A DNA stretch of 64,000 nt from Paraburkholderia sabiae (GTDB lineage Bacteria; Pseudomonadota; Gammaproteobacteria; Burkholderiales; Burkholderiaceae), in the NCBI RefSeq assembly GCF_030412785.1, contig NZ_CP125295.1, positions 124,001 through 188,000 on the forward strand, in the 5' to 3' direction. Made by a program: the position numbers and the translations under genes. The notes beneath the pieces were generated by a model. The model was not told where the DNA came from. It saw nothing but the letters and a program-made list of their open reading frames with translations, and ran no database searches. Numbering within the stretch: the first letter of the stretch is position 1; each line of letters begins with the position of its first letter. Shown piece after piece: positions 10,394 through 19,149 of this stretch.

Positions 10394-10751
10394 ACGGCAA
10401 AGGCAAGGACGTTTTTACCTGATGATGAGCGCATTTCACAATTGCCCGGTTAAAAACTCGCATCGCATGAAATGTTTCGGAATAAATTAACCATTGCTTT
10501 TCATGGTTTGCCAGTTAATATGAATTTATTCCTCAGATGAGCGTTATTCAGTGAAAGAATAATTTGGACATCAGAGTTGCGGATTGAGCTCGCGCGTGAA
10601 AGTTTAAGAAATTGAGATTAATTAATTTTCGCGGACGTCTTTTCCGGAGTTTCTATTTTGTGTTAATCTCGCCACCAAATTCCGAGGCATGATCACTTTC
10701 CGGACTAATCGGCATAGACCGTCCGTCCATTTATTGAACCACAAGGAAACT
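10394..10751 (+). promoter_or_regulatory. AT-rich leader of the H-NS-like gene
   Basis: A 358-bp region without a gene, markedly AT-richer than its surroundings (for example 10480-10680). Such upstream regions of hns-type genes usually hold curved DNA and autoregulatory H-NS sites. No exact operator could be assigned. Confidence 0.45.
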
Positions 10752-11054
10752 ATGTCCTCCTACAGGGAACTGCTCGCGCAGCGCGAAAAGCTCGAACAGC
10801 AGATCGAAGAGGCGAAAGCGCGCGAGTATGCGGAAGTGTTAAACGAGATCAAGCAGAAAATGGCTGATTACGGCATTACGCTCGCTGAACTCGGTGGTAC
10901 GCGTGCGAAAGCCGTAAAGGCGGCGGGTCGTCCCCGTGCCGGAGTTGCGCCGAAATATCGCGATCCCGCGACCGGCAGCACCTGGTCGGGTCGTGGAAAG
11001 CCGCCGCGCTGGATTGCTGGTCAAGATCGCGAAAAATTTCTCATCGAGAAATAA
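10752..11054 (+). CDS. H-NS family nucleoid-associated protein
   Basis: A 100-residue histone-like silencer. Residues 1-45 form the coiled-coil oligomerisation helix (ELLAQREKLEQQIEEAKARE). The C-terminal DNA-binding domain carries the signature PKYRDPATGSTWSGRGKPPRW. ATG 10752, preceded by AAGGAAAC, gives the normal length; the longer frame from 10689 does not. H-NS proteins bind AT-rich, often foreign, DNA. The island at 19-60 kb contains such AT-rich tracts and would be a natural target (inference). Confidence 0.95.
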   Translation: MSSYRELLAQREKLEQQIEEAKAREYAEVLNEIKQKMADYGITLAELGGTRAKAVKAAGRPRAGVAPKYRDPATGSTWSGRGKPPRWIAGQDREKFLIEK

Positions 11055-11093
11055 TATGACTTAATGCTTGCATTGCGAGCAATGCATTAAAGA

Positions 11094-11126
11094 AAACCGC
11101 GCCGCATTGAGGGGCGCGGTTTTTTA
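11094..11126 (+). terminator. Rho-independent terminator of the H-NS-like gene
   Basis: A stem of AACCGCGCC with GGGCGCGGTT around a short loop, followed by a run of T (TTTTTATT), 40 bp past the stop codon. Confidence 0.9.
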
Positions 11127-11275
11127 TTGGGCGGTTTCTTTTCAATCCTTAGCAAACCGGGGCAGCCATGCCGCTGCCCGTTCGATGCGAATGCTTCGCA
11201 TTATGATAACCACATGATTTAAAAGGTATTTTTTCTTCGCTTAACAGCGAATTCACGAAGCCGCGGGTAGAATTA

Positions 11276-12505
11276 ATGGTAACGAACCCGTTTTCCCTTC
11301 AAATGTCTTCCACCCTGGCCGCCCAGTCCGCGGAAAAGCAGCGCGTTGCGCGCAAAAGCACTTACGTCAGCATCGGACTCAATACCGTGCTGATGACGAT
11401 GCAGATTGCCATTGGCGTGTTCGCGCATTCCCAGGCGCTCGTTGCTGACGGCGTGCATTCGCTCGCCGATCTCATTTCCGATTTTGTCGTGCTGATTGCG
11501 AATCGCCATAGCGCAGCGGAACCGGACGCGGATCATAACTACGGACATAGCCGTTACGAAACGGTCGCTTCGCTATTTCTCGGCGGTTTGCTGATCTCGG
11601 TCGGCGTGGGCATGCTGTGGCGCGCCGGCACACGGCTCTCCGATCTGCAGCACATTCCCGCTGTCCATCTGAGCGCGCTGGCAGTGGCTGTCGTCGTGCT
11701 GCTGTCGAAAGAAGGGCTGTTCCGCTACATGCTGCGCGAGGCGCAACGCGTGCGTTCGGCGATGCTGATCGCGAACGCGTGGCACGCGCGCTCCGATGCG
11801 GCGTCTTCGCTGGTGGTGGCGCTGGGTATTCTCGGGAGCATTGCGGGCGTGCGGCTGCTCGACCCGATCGCGGCTGCGATCGTCGGCTTCATGGTCGCGC
11901 GCATGGGCTGGACGTTCGGTTGGGACGCGCTGCAGGATCTGTCCGATCGCGCGCTCGACGAAGCCGATACCGCCGATCTGCGAGCACGCATCATGTCGAC
12001 GCCGGGCGTGCGCGACGTTCACGAATTGCGCACGCGGAAAATGGGCGACTTCGCGCTGGTCGACGCGCACATTCTCGTCGATCCGATGATCTCGGTTTCT
12101 GAAGGTCACTACATCGCGGAGACGGCGCGCTCGCGCGTGCTGTCGGATAACCGCGTGCTCGACGCGCTGATCCACGTCGATCCGGAAAACGATGCGATTG
12201 CGCGGCCGCCCGTCAACCTGCCGCCACGTGCAAAGATCGCCGCCGAGGTGGAAACGGCGCTCGCCGCGCAAGGGCTCAAGGCGGCCAGTGTGAATCTGCA
12301 TTATCTGAGCACCGGGCTCGACGTCGAGGTGACCTTGCAGCCGTCCAGGCTCGACGCGCTCGAAAGCGAAGTGCATCAACTCGAACGAGTCGATCTCGAA
12401 GCGCTGAAGCTCACACTGGGCGCGCGCCGGTTGAGCGTGACGCACGCCGTCGATGTGTCGACGGCTGGCGCAGAGCTCGCACGGGAGCCGCGCGGCGACG
12501 CTTGA
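11276..12505 (+). CDS. Cation diffusion facilitator (CDF) metal transporter
   Basis: A 409-residue inner-membrane exporter of divalent metals (Zn, Fe, Mn or Co). Helix II holds ADGVHSLADLISD, giving the D58/H61/D65/D69 metal site in the pattern DxxHxxxD. The helix V counterpart is NAWHARSDAASS. A cytoplasmic C-terminal domain begins near residue 240 and is longer than usual, with a second ferredoxin-like segment at about 310-400. Start ATG 11276 has only a weak ribosome site; ATG 11303 is an alternative. Convergent with the Lrp-type gene. Confidence 0.92.
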   Translation: MVTNPFSLQMSSTLAAQSAEKQRVARKSTYVSIGLNTVLMTMQIAIGVFAHSQALVADGVHSLADLISDFVVLIANRHSAAEPDADHNYGHSRYETVASLFLGGLLISVGVGMLWRAGTRLSDLQHIPAVHLSALAVAVVVLLSKEGLFRYMLREAQRVRSAMLIANAWHARSDAASSLVVALGILGSIAGVRLLDPIAAAIVGFMVARMGWTFGWDALQDLSDRALDEADTADLRARIMSTPGVRDVHELRTRKMGDFALVDAHILVDPMISVSEGHYIAETARSRVLSDNRVLDALIHVDPENDAIARPPVNLPPRAKIAAEVETALAAQGLKAASVNLHYLSTGLDVEVTLQPSRLDALESEVHQLERVDLEALKLTLGARRLSVTHAVDVSTAGAELAREPRGDA

Positions 12506-12514
12506 GCGCGCTGC

Positions 12515-12973
12515 TTAAAGCGGCAGCTGCGTATCGAATTTGATTTCGCGCAGCACGACGCTCGTGCGCACCTGTGCGACGGCGGGAATCTTGAAGATGC
12601 GGTCGTGAAGGAAAGTGTCGTACGCCTTGATGTCGGGCGCGACGATCTTGAGAATGTAGTCCGATTCGCCAGTCGTGCTGTAGCACTCGGTCACTTCGGG
12701 ACAGGTGGCGATTTCGCGCTCGAACTGCTCGACGCCGCCTTCCGTGTGCCGCGTGAGGTGAATATGCGCGAGTGCGCAGACGTGCAGGCCGAGCTTTTCG
12801 CGGTCGAGCAACGCCGTGTAGCGCTGGATGATGCCCGATTGCTCCATGTCCTTGATGCGCCGCCAGCACGGCGTGCTGGAGAGCCCGACCTGGTCGGAGA
12901 TTTCCTGCACCGAACGGCGCGCGTCTAGCTGCAGAAGACGCAGGATCTTTTGAGAGAACGTATCGAGTGTCAA
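12515..12973 (-). CDS. Lrp/AsnC family transcriptional regulator
   Basis: A 152-residue regulator with an N-terminal winged helix (SVQEISDQVGLSSTPCWRRIKDME, about 20-45) and a C-terminal RAM/ligand-binding domain (about 65-145, with TGESDYILKIVAPD). Members respond to amino acids and commonly control an adjacent gene, but the neighbours here face it tail to tail or lie upstream on the same strand, so no target is evident. Confidence 0.93.
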   Translation of the reverse strand: MTLDTFSQKILRLLQLDARRSVQEISDQVGLSSTPCWRRIKDMEQSGIIQRYTALLDREKLGLHVCALAHIHLTRHTEGGVEQFEREIATCPEVTECYSTTGESDYILKIVAPDIKAYDTFLHDRIFKIPAVAQVRTSVVLREIKFDTQLPL

Positions 12974-13076
12974 CTGCGCCTCCGTTGTCGCGTCGCCTTT
13001 TCATCAATGTTAGAGGCCGCGGAAACGAAACGCAATGCAAACCGCCGATACTGAGGGAGATTCCCTAAATTGCCGG

Positions 13077-13691
13077 CTACTCGGCGGGTTTTTGTCCTGA
13101 GTCGTCCCCATCTGCTTCCGACACGACGGCGCTCTGGCTCGCGCGCAGTTCCGCAAGCATGTTGCAGAAGAGCGCGCCTTGCTCGATGGCGTCGTCGAGC
13201 GCGACGTGTGTATGCGGATGGTCGTCGAACCAGTGCTTCGGAAAGCGCGGCTTGATGTTCTTTCGGTATGGCAAGCCCGTCATCGCGAACGCGAGCGTCT
13301 TGATGTCGAGCGCCGACCACGAGAACGGGCAGCGGTCGGTAAAGCGCATCATGTACCAGAACATGAAGGTGAAATCGAAGCCCGCCGGCATCGCGACGAA
13401 CACGGGCTTGCCCGGCAGCGCCTCGACCCACTCGACATATTTGACCAGCGCCGCCGCCGGCTGCTGCAAGTCCTTGCGACACGCGGCCCACGCTTCGGGC
13501 TGCGTTTTCCACCACGCTTCCTGAACGGGATGAGGCGCAGCGCCTTCGAGCAATTCCAGGTTCGCCGAGAACGTGGCGATCAACTGCTTGTCGGCCGTAT
13601 AGGCCGCCGACGCGAAGCTCAGCATCGAATGCGGGCCGGGAATCGGACCGTCCGCTTCGACGTCGGTGCTCACATAGATTTCCTCGCTCAT
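13077..13691 (-). CDS. DEDD-type 3'-5' exonuclease-like protein
   Basis: A 204-residue protein with the three DEDD exonuclease blocks: DVEADG at 10-15 (Exo I), [13 protein letters not shown] (Exo II) and [11 protein letters not shown] (Exo III), giving the acidic metal-binding set plus the proximal His. It lacks other domains and could degrade DNA or RNA ends. Its ATG overlaps the stop of the MBL gene upstream (ATGA at 13688-13691), so the two are translationally coupled. Confidence 0.85.
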   Translation of the reverse strand: MSEEIYVSTDVEADGPIPGPHSMLSFASAAYTADKQLIATFSANLELLEGAAPHPVQEAWWKTQPEAWAACRKDLQQPAAALVKYVEWVEALPGKPVFVAMPAGFDFTFMFWYMMRFTDRCPFSWSALDIKTLAFAMTGLPYRKNIKPRFPKHWFDDHPHTHVALDDAIEQGALFCNMLAELRASQSAVVSEADGDDSGQKPAE

Positions 13692-14332
13692 GCGCCGACT
13701 CCGTCTGCGACATAGGGATTCGTGCGTCGCTCGTCGCCGAACGTCGATGTGGGGCCGTGGCCGGGGACGAACGTGACGTCGTCGCCAAGCGGCCAGAGCT
13801 TGTCGCGGATCGAGCGGATCAGGTCGCCGTGATTGCCGCGCGGAAAGTCGGTGCGGCCGATCGAGCCGGCGAACAGCACATCGCCGACGAGTGCGAGCCG
13901 ATGCGCGCGGCTGAAGAAGATCACGTGTCCCGGCGTGTGGCCGGGGCAGTGAAAGACCTCAAGGGTTTCATCGCCGAACGTCACGGTGTCGTGGTCGTCG
14001 AGCCAGCGCGTCGGCTCGAACGCTTCGGCGGCGGGAAAGCCGAAACGCAGGCTTTGTTGCGGCAGTTGCTCGATCCAGAAACGCTCGTCGACATGCGGAC
14101 CTTCGATCGGTACGCCGTAGTGTTCCGCCAGCGTCTTCGCGCCCGCGCAGTGATCGATATGACCGTGCGTGAGCAGCACCTTTTCTATCGACACCTTCTG
14201 GCGTTCGACCTCGCCTTTGATGATGTCGAGATCGCCGCCCGGATCGACGACGGCCGCGCGCCCGGTCTTCTCGCAGACGAGCAGCGAACTGTTCTGCTGG
14301 AACGGCGTGACGGGGATCAGGGTGACTTTCAT
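13688..14332 (-). CDS. MBL-fold hydrolase, glyoxalase II-like
   Basis: A 214-residue metallo-beta-lactamase-fold enzyme with the [10 protein letters not shown] metal motif, a second His in CPGHTPGH, an Asp in [16 protein letters not shown] and a final His in PGHGPTS. This set matches the small YcbL-type glyoxalase II proteins that hydrolyse S-lactoylglutathione or related thioesters. ATG 14332 ([14 protein letters not shown]) is the family start; the open frame continues upstream without a plausible start. Coupled by ATGA overlap to the exonuclease-like gene. Confidence 0.9.
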   Translation of the reverse strand: MKVTLIPVTPFQQNSSLLVCEKTGRAAVVDPGGDLDIIKGEVERQKVSIEKVLLTHGHIDHCAGAKTLAEHYGVPIEGPHVDERFWIEQLPQQSLRFGFPAAEAFEPTRWLDDHDTVTFGDETLEVFHCPGHTPGHVIFFSRAHRLALVGDVLFAGSIGRTDFPRGNHGDLIRSIRDKLWPLGDDVTFVPGHGPTSTFGDERRTNPYVADGVGA

Positions 14333-14492
14333 GAGTGACGGATAAGTGACGACGTGCTTGGAAACCTCGATTGTACCGGCCGTCGCGACGCATGCCATTG
14401 GCCGAAAAGCCGACTGGCGAATACGAATTTTTGCAGTAATAGTGAGAATTCATCGACGGCAACTTGAGGTAGAGAACACAGGATTGTGTTTT

Positions 14493-14501
14493 TGGTATAA
14501 T
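14493..14501 (+). promoter_or_regulatory. Extended -10 promoter (TGG-TATAAT)
   Basis: A consensus TATAAT at 14496-14501 with an upstream TG lies in the 652-bp gap between the MBL gene and rlpA. No good -35 is seen. The sequence just downstream (14505-14660) has no convincing reading frame but several short complementary stretches, so it could start rlpA mRNA with a long leader or a small RNA. Confidence 0.4.
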
Positions 14502-14984
14502 CTCGGTATGAGGTGTGGGAAATCGCACCGTCTTTTGGGTGAGCTGGCGTTTCGTCCTATAAAACGGGAACAGACGCTGCTGGTTCACCATCAAGCAAGT
14601 GCTGTCGGTTATGCCGATGGCAAATCCAGCATCGATCGTATTTTTCGATGCGCACGTCCTGTCTAGCCAGGTGCCACGCGCCTGTCACGGTCTCGCTACC
14701 GTAACGCTGGATGGGGCCTACGCCGCCTTCCTGAGCGCCGTGTTTTTCCGGTGCATGAGCGTGTGAACGTTCGATGGCGGCTTGTGGGGTCTGGCCAAAA
14801 ACTGCGGGGACAGTTGCGTCAGACGTGAAAACTAACCGTGCGGTTGCGGCAGAAGGTGCCGCGTCCGGGCTTTCTTCGTCCTGCGCCAGCGTTGCGCAGC
14901 GCGCGCTCGCCCTTTGCCGCCGGAGTCGCTAGCAAACACGTAGCAATTCGCGTGATGCGGCTCGCATTTGCATCAATTTGTCTT

Positions 14985-15584
14985 ATGAAAACTCGGCTAC
15001 CCCGACGTGTTGGGACCGTTTTTGCCTTTTTGGCACTCGCTGGTTGTGCGGTGCCTCCGGGCGCGAATACCCAGGTAAGCGGTGTGTCCGCAACGACGAA
15101 GGACGCGCGTAATGTGCTCGCGCCGCAGTCGTACGGATCAGGTATGAACAATCTGCCCGATGCGGCAGACCAGAAGGGCAAACTCGCTGACGCAGAGCCG
15201 TTGACGGACGGCCCCAACATCGCGGACTTCCACCAGACGGGACGCGCGTCCTGGTACGGACGCGGCTTCCACGGCCGCAAGACGGCCAACGGCGAACGCT
15301 TCGACATGCACGCGCTGACGGCTGCGCACCGCACGTTGCCGCTCGGCTCGTACGTTCGCGTGACCAATCCGGCGACAAACGACACCGTCGTCGTGAAGAT
15401 CAACGACCGTGGCCCGTACGCTCGCGGACGCGTGCTTGATCTTTCTTACGCGGCTGCGAAAATTCTGCATCTTGCGCATGTCGGTACTGCACGCGTGAAG
15501 ATTGAAGGTCTGACGCAACGCGAGGCTAAGGCCGAGATGAAGGAAATCCTGGCTTCGAATCAGAGCGATTCGAACGAGAAGTAA
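14985..15584 (+). CDS. rlpA: RlpA-like septal ring lytic transglycosylase, lipoprotein
   Basis: A 199-residue outer-membrane lipoprotein: lipobox LALAGC with Cys at about residue 20, then a linker, then the double-psi beta-barrel (RASWYGRGFHGRKTANGE through INDRGPYARGRVLDLSYAAA). RlpA cleaves denuded peptidoglycan glycans at the septum. The C-terminal SPOR domain found in E. coli and Pseudomonas RlpA is absent; the protein ends about 30 residues after the barrel. ATG 14985 gives a compact signal peptide; ATG 14955 is possible. Confidence 0.88.
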   Translation: MKTRLPRRVGTVFAFLALAGCAVPPGANTQVSGVSATTKDARNVLAPQSYGSGMNNLPDAADQKGKLADAEPLTDGPNIADFHQTGRASWYGRGFHGRKTANGERFDMHALTAAHRTLPLGSYVRVTNPATNDTVVVKINDRGPYARGRVLDLSYAAAKILHLAHVGTARVKIEGLTQREAKAEMKEILASNQSDSNEK

Positions 15585-15630
15585 GAGCGTCTTAGATGGA
15601 TCGCCGTGGACACTGGATGTCCTCGGAAGA

Positions 15631-15656
15631 AAGGGCTGCGCGCGCAGCCCTTTTTG
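15631..15656 (+). terminator. Bidirectional-capable terminator between rlpA and rsmI
   Basis: GGGCTGCGC/GCGCAGCCC is a perfect palindrome flanked by AA on the left and TTTTTG on the right. It sits between convergent rlpA and rsmI and best suits rlpA. Confidence 0.85.
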
Positions 15657-15659
15657 TTT

Positions 15660-16535
15660 TCACTCGTCTTTCTTGAGTTCGAGCGCGCGCGTGTACAACG
15701 TGTTGCGCGAGACGCCCGTCAGTGTGGCCGCGATCTTGGCCGCGCTGCTCACCGACACCTCTTCCAGCAACATGCCGAGAAGCGCGTCGTGATCGTGCTC
15801 GCCTTCGACATCGGCGGGCGCGCCTTCGACCACCAGCACGAATTCGCCGCGTTGCCGGTTCGTATCCTCTTCCAGCCACTTTGGCCCTTCGGCCAGGGTG
15901 CAGCGATGCAATCCCTCGTGTAATTTCGTCAACTCACGGCCGATCAGCAGACGGCGCTCGCCGCCGAATGCATCGGCGAGCGCCTGCACCGTTTCGACTA
16001 TGCGATGCGGCGCTTCGTAGAACACCATGGCCTGCGAGTGCTTCGCAAGCGGAGCGAGCGCGGCGGCGCGCTGCTTCGCTTTGGGCGGCAGGAAGCCGAG
16101 AAAGGAGAACGTCGAGACCCAGTCGCCCGCGACGCTGAGCGCGGTCGCGAGCGCGCTCGCGCCAGGCAGCGGCACGACGGTGAAACCGGCTTCGCGGACG
16201 GCATCGACGAGTTTCGCGCCGGGGTCGGAGATGCCGGGCGTGCCTGCATCGGAGACATACGCAACGCGTTCGCCTGCTCGCAAAAAGTCGACGATGCGTT
16301 GCGCGGACTCACGTTCGTTGTGCTGATGCACGGCGACGAGCGGCTTCGAAATGCCATAGCGCGACAGCAGTTGTCCGGTGTTGCGCGTGTCTTCGGCCGC
16401 GATGCGATCCACGAGGCCGAGCACATGCAGCGCGCGCACGGTGATGTCGGCGATGTTGCCGATCGGCGTGGCCACGACGTAGAGCGCGGAGGCGGGGTAC
16501 TGCTGCCCTTGCGCGAGTTCGGAAAGAGGAGTCAT
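15660..16535 (-). CDS. rsmI: 16S rRNA (cytidine1402-2'-O)-methyltransferase RsmI
   Basis: A 291-residue SAM-dependent enzyme that 2'-O-methylates C1402 in the ribosomal P-site. It has the tetrapyrrole-methylase fold with the RsmI signatures [38 protein letters not shown] and the LPGASAL motif. The C-terminal helical domain ([15 protein letters not shown]) is complete. ATG 16535 is the normal family start and overlaps the divergent yraN start by 2 bp. Confidence 0.95.
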   Translation of the reverse strand: MTPLSELAQGQQYPASALYVVATPIGNIADITVRALHVLGLVDRIAAEDTRNTGQLLSRYGISKPLVAVHQHNERESAQRIVDFLRAGERVAYVSDAGTPGISDPGAKLVDAVREAGFTVVPLPGASALATALSVAGDWVSTFSFLGFLPPKAKQRAAALAPLAKHSQAMVFYEAPHRIVETVQALADAFGGERRLLIGRELTKLHEGLHRCTLAEGPKWLEEDTNRQRGEFVLVVEGAPADVEGEHDHDALLGMLLEEVSVSSAAKIAATLTGVSRNTLYTRALELKKDE

Positions 16536-17004
16536 GACACGAAAGACGCAGACAGACGAAACAAGGCCGACATTGTGCCACGCGGATACACGCACACGAG
16601 ACTGCGCGAGCGATGCCGCGCAGCGCTCGCACAACTTTTCGAAGGGCGCACGGTCCAAAACCGTCGGAGCCGCATTCGAAGCGCACGCGCTGACGTTTCT
16701 TCAGCGACAGCGTTTGCGCTTCGTCGCGCGTAATGTCGTGTGTCGTGGCGGCGAGATTGATCTCGTGATGAGCGAGCCGGACGGCGCGCTCGTGTTCGTC
16801 GAAGTGCGCGCGCGGGCGCGAAGCGGATATGGAGGCGCGGCGGCGAGCGTCGTGTGGCAGAAGCAGCAGCGCATCGTGCGGGCCGCGCAGCATTTTTTGT
16901 CGACGCATGATGTCGCGATGCCCGCGTGCCGGTTCGACGTGATCGCGTTCGAGCGCGGTCGTCTCGTGTGGCTGCGGGACGCTTTTCGTGCGGACGAAGG
17001 TTGA
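16534..17004 (+). CDS. yraN: UPF0102 family protein YraN
   Basis: A 156-residue protein with the nuclease-like UPF0102 fold: GGEIDLVM and [16 protein letters not shown] supply the E/D...E-x-R residues of a PD-(D/E)XK-like core. The first ~40 residues are poorly conserved, so translation may begin downstream of ATG 16534, for example at one of the GTG/TTG codons before [10 protein letters not shown]. It heads the yraN-diaA-dolP order known from many proteobacteria. Function is unproven; a Holliday-junction-resolvase-like fold has been noted for the family. Confidence 0.88.
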   Translation: MTRKTQTDETRPTLCHADTRTRDCASDAAQRSHNFSKGARSKTVGAAFEAHALTFLQRQRLRFVARNVVCRGGEIDLVMSEPDGALVFVEVRARARSGYGGAAASVVWQKQQRIVRAAQHFLSTHDVAMPACRFDVIAFERGRLVWLRDAFRADEG

Positions 17005-17168
17005 GCATGCGGATTCGCCGCGTGAGTACGCTAAACTTGCGGACGCGAAAGGGACGACCCCAAAGGGCGGCTGCTTTCGTGCGCTCATGTTCGCGCGGGG
17101 AAGGGCACACGTCTAATTGAACCAGCGCTGCCAGGCGGGCGGCGCGAGCAGTACACGATAGAGAGTCG

Positions 17169-17756
17169 ATGTCAGTCGAACGCATTCAACAACACTTCCG
17201 CGATAGCGCGGCAGTCACACTCGCAGCACTTGAAGAACTGTCGATGCCGATCGCGGCGGCCGTCGATACGATGTTTGCCGCGCTTGCAAACGGCAACAAG
17301 ATTTTGACTTGCGGCAATGGCGGTTCCGCTGCCGACGCGCAGTACTTCGCCGCCGAACTGATCGGCGGTTTCGAGCGTGAGCGCCCTGCGTTGGCGGCCA
17401 TCGCGCTGACGACGGATTCGTCGATCATCACCGGCATCGCGAACGATGCCTCGCTCGACCAGATTTTCGCGACGCAGGTTCGCGCGCTCGGGCAGCCCGG
17501 CGACGTGCTGTTCGCGATCACGACGTCGGGCAATCCAGCCAATATTCTCGCTGCCATCGAAGACGCGCACGATCGCGAGATGATCGTGGTCGCGTTGTCG
17601 GGCAAGGGCGGCGGCAAGATCAATGAAATGCTGCACGACACCGACATCCATATTTGCGCGCCGTCCGATCGCACGGCGCGCGTGCAGGAAGTGCATCTGT
17701 TGACGATCCATAGTCTGTGCGACGGCATCGATGCCATGTTGCTCGGCGAAGAATGA
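17169..17756 (+). CDS. diaA: DiaA-type SIS-domain protein
   Basis: A 195-residue single SIS-domain protein. The CGNGGSAADAQYFAAELIGGFE block and TTSGNPANI are shared by DiaA and GmhA. Placement between yraN and a BON-lipoprotein gene, as in E. coli yraN-diaA-dolP, favours DiaA, the DnaA-binding initiation factor, over phosphoheptose isomerase. The catalytic Glu/His set of GmhA appears partly kept (HLLTIHSLCD), so isomerase activity cannot be excluded. Confidence 0.88.
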   Translation: MSVERIQQHFRDSAAVTLAALEELSMPIAAAVDTMFAALANGNKILTCGNGGSAADAQYFAAELIGGFERERPALAAIALTTDSSIITGIANDASLDQIFATQVRALGQPGDVLFAITTSGNPANILAAIEDAHDREMIVVALSGKGGGKINEMLHDTDIHICAPSDRTARVQEVHLLTIHSLCDGIDAMLLGEE

Positions 17757-17776
17757 TGACGAAGGAGAGCGAGTTG

Positions 17777-18580
17777 ATGAGCGCATATCGCGTGAAGAGT
17801 ACGTTTGTGAGAACTACGCTGGTGGTCGGTCTCGTCGCTGGGTTGGCGGCGACGTTGCAGGGCTGCGTGCTGGCTGTCGGTGCAGCGGCGGGCGGCAGCG
17901 CGCTGGTTGCGACCGACCGGCGCACGCTCGGCGCGCAGACGGAAGACCGCGAGATTCAGGTGAAGGCGATGTCGCTGATCAGCCAGAATCTGCCGGACTC
18001 GGCACACGTGAATGTGACGGTGTTCAACCGGCGCGTGCTGTTGACGGGTGAAGTCGCCGGTGAAGTTTCGAAGGCGCGCGCTGAATCGGTTGTGCGCAGC
18101 CTCAATAACGTGAACGCGATCATCAACGAGCTGACTGTTGCGCCTGCGAGTTCGTTCTCGTCGCGCAGCAACGATACGTATCTGGAAGGGCGCGTGAAGA
18201 CGGCGCTGATCGCCGAGAAGGATATTTCGTCGAACAACTACAAGGTGGTGTGCGAGCGCGGATCGATTTATCTGATGGGCCTCGTGACCGTCGATGAAGG
18301 TAATCGTGGCGCCGATGTCGCGAGCCGGGTGCCGGGCGTGACGCAGGTCGTGAAGGTGTTCCAGTACATTCAGCCGCAAGAGGCTGCTGCGGCGTCGGCC
18401 GCGGCTGCGTCGACTGCTTCAGGGGCGCCGGCTGCTGCTGCCGCTCAGCCGGATGCTGAGGTGACTTCGGGTGCGGTGCCGGATTCGTCGATTACGTCGA
18501 AGCCTTTGGAGCAGCAGTCGCCCGCGCCGGTGAGTAATTCGTCGCAGGTGCATCCGGGGAATCCGAAGGCGGGGCAATGA
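17777..18580 (+). CDS. dolP: BON-domain outer-membrane lipoprotein, DolP-like
   Basis: A 267-residue lipoprotein with lipobox LQGC (Cys about residue 28) and two BON domains, about 45-115 (VKAMSLISQNLPD...INELTV) and 125-195 (YLEGRVKTALIAEKD...KVFQYIQP). DolP maintains outer-membrane integrity at division sites. The start is ATG 17777, which has GAAGGAG upstream; ATGs at 17753/17756 overlap the diaA stop. The last ~70 residues are an Ala/Pro/Ser-rich low-complexity tail, longer than in E. coli. Confidence 0.88.
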   Translation: MSAYRVKSTFVRTTLVVGLVAGLAATLQGCVLAVGAAAGGSALVATDRRTLGAQTEDREIQVKAMSLISQNLPDSAHVNVTVFNRRVLLTGEVAGEVSKARAESVVRSLNNVNAIINELTVAPASSFSSRSNDTYLEGRVKTALIAEKDISSNNYKVVCERGSIYLMGLVTVDEGNRGADVASRVPGVTQVVKVFQYIQPQEAAAASAAAASTASGAPAAAAAQPDAEVTSGAVPDSSITSKPLEQQSPAPVSNSSQVHPGNPKAGQ

Positions 18581-18921
18581 GGCTTTTTGCTTCTGTAGTT
18601 CGTGCGTCGCTGGGGTTGGTGGTTGCGTTGGCCTCGTTGGCTCATGCCGCCGATGCGCCGCCGCGCGGGCTCGCAATCGCTCGAAGCAATGCGTGTATGG
18701 GCTGTCATGCTGTCGATCGGAAGCTCGTCGGGCCTTCGTTTCAGCAGGTTGCTGAGAAGTACAAGGGAAATGCTGGGGCTCCTGCTTCCTTGGCGAAGAA
18801 GGTCAAGGATGGTGGATCTGGAGTCTGGGGCGCGATTCCCATGCCCGCTCATCCTGCTATGAGCGATGCCGATATTCGCACTGTTGTCGATTGGGTGCTG
18901 GTTGGAGCGCCTTCTAAGTGA
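18577..18921 (+). CDS. Class I c-type cytochrome (c551/c552-like)
   Basis: A 114-residue periplasmic monoheme cytochrome. Signal peptide about 1-25 (AHAADA), heme site CMGCH at 40-44, and the axial Met in IPMPAHP (M89). Size and motif order fit cytochrome c551/c552 electron carriers. ATG 18577 overlaps the BON gene stop (ATGA), so it is coupled to the yraN-diaA-dolP operon. It is the last chromosomal gene before the tRNA. Confidence 0.93.
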   Translation: MRLFASVVRASLGLVVALASLAHAADAPPRGLAIARSNACMGCHAVDRKLVGPSFQQVAEKYKGNAGAPASLAKKVKDGGSGVWGAIPMPAHPAMSDADIRTVVDWVLVGAPSK

Positions 18922-18976
18922 CGTCGCTTCGGGCTTGGCACAATAAAATTGCGCCGTGCTAGAATCGTTTCACCGT

Positions 18977-19052
<76 letters not shown>

Positions 19053-19071
19053 CTGAATTCTATCTTCTTGA

Positions 19072-19092
19072 TTGGCAAGGCTATCTTGCCAA
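19072..19092. repeat. 8-bp inverted repeat between tRNA and integrase
   Basis: TTGGCAAG and CTTGCCAA flank a 5-nt loop. It may end the tRNA transcript or be bound by a regulator of the integrase; there is no T-run. Confidence 0.5.
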
Positions 19093-19113
19093 ATCGTCGC
19101 CGGTCTTGGCTTG

Positions 19114-19138
19114 GGTGTCCCGAACAGGTGTCCCGAAC
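19114..19138 (+). repeat. Paired GGTGTCCCGAAC repeats (candidate integrase arm sites)
   Basis: Two 12-bp direct repeats, 19114-19125 and 19127-19138, start 13 bp apart just upstream of the integrase start. A similar pair with the same 13-bp spacing is at 60601-60622 near the other end. Confidence 0.65.
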
Positions 19139-19149
19139 CGAGCTGGCCC

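Noticed and set aside
14505..14700. Possible 6S, SRP or tmRNA gene
   Set aside because: None of the conserved sequence landmarks of these RNAs could be found.
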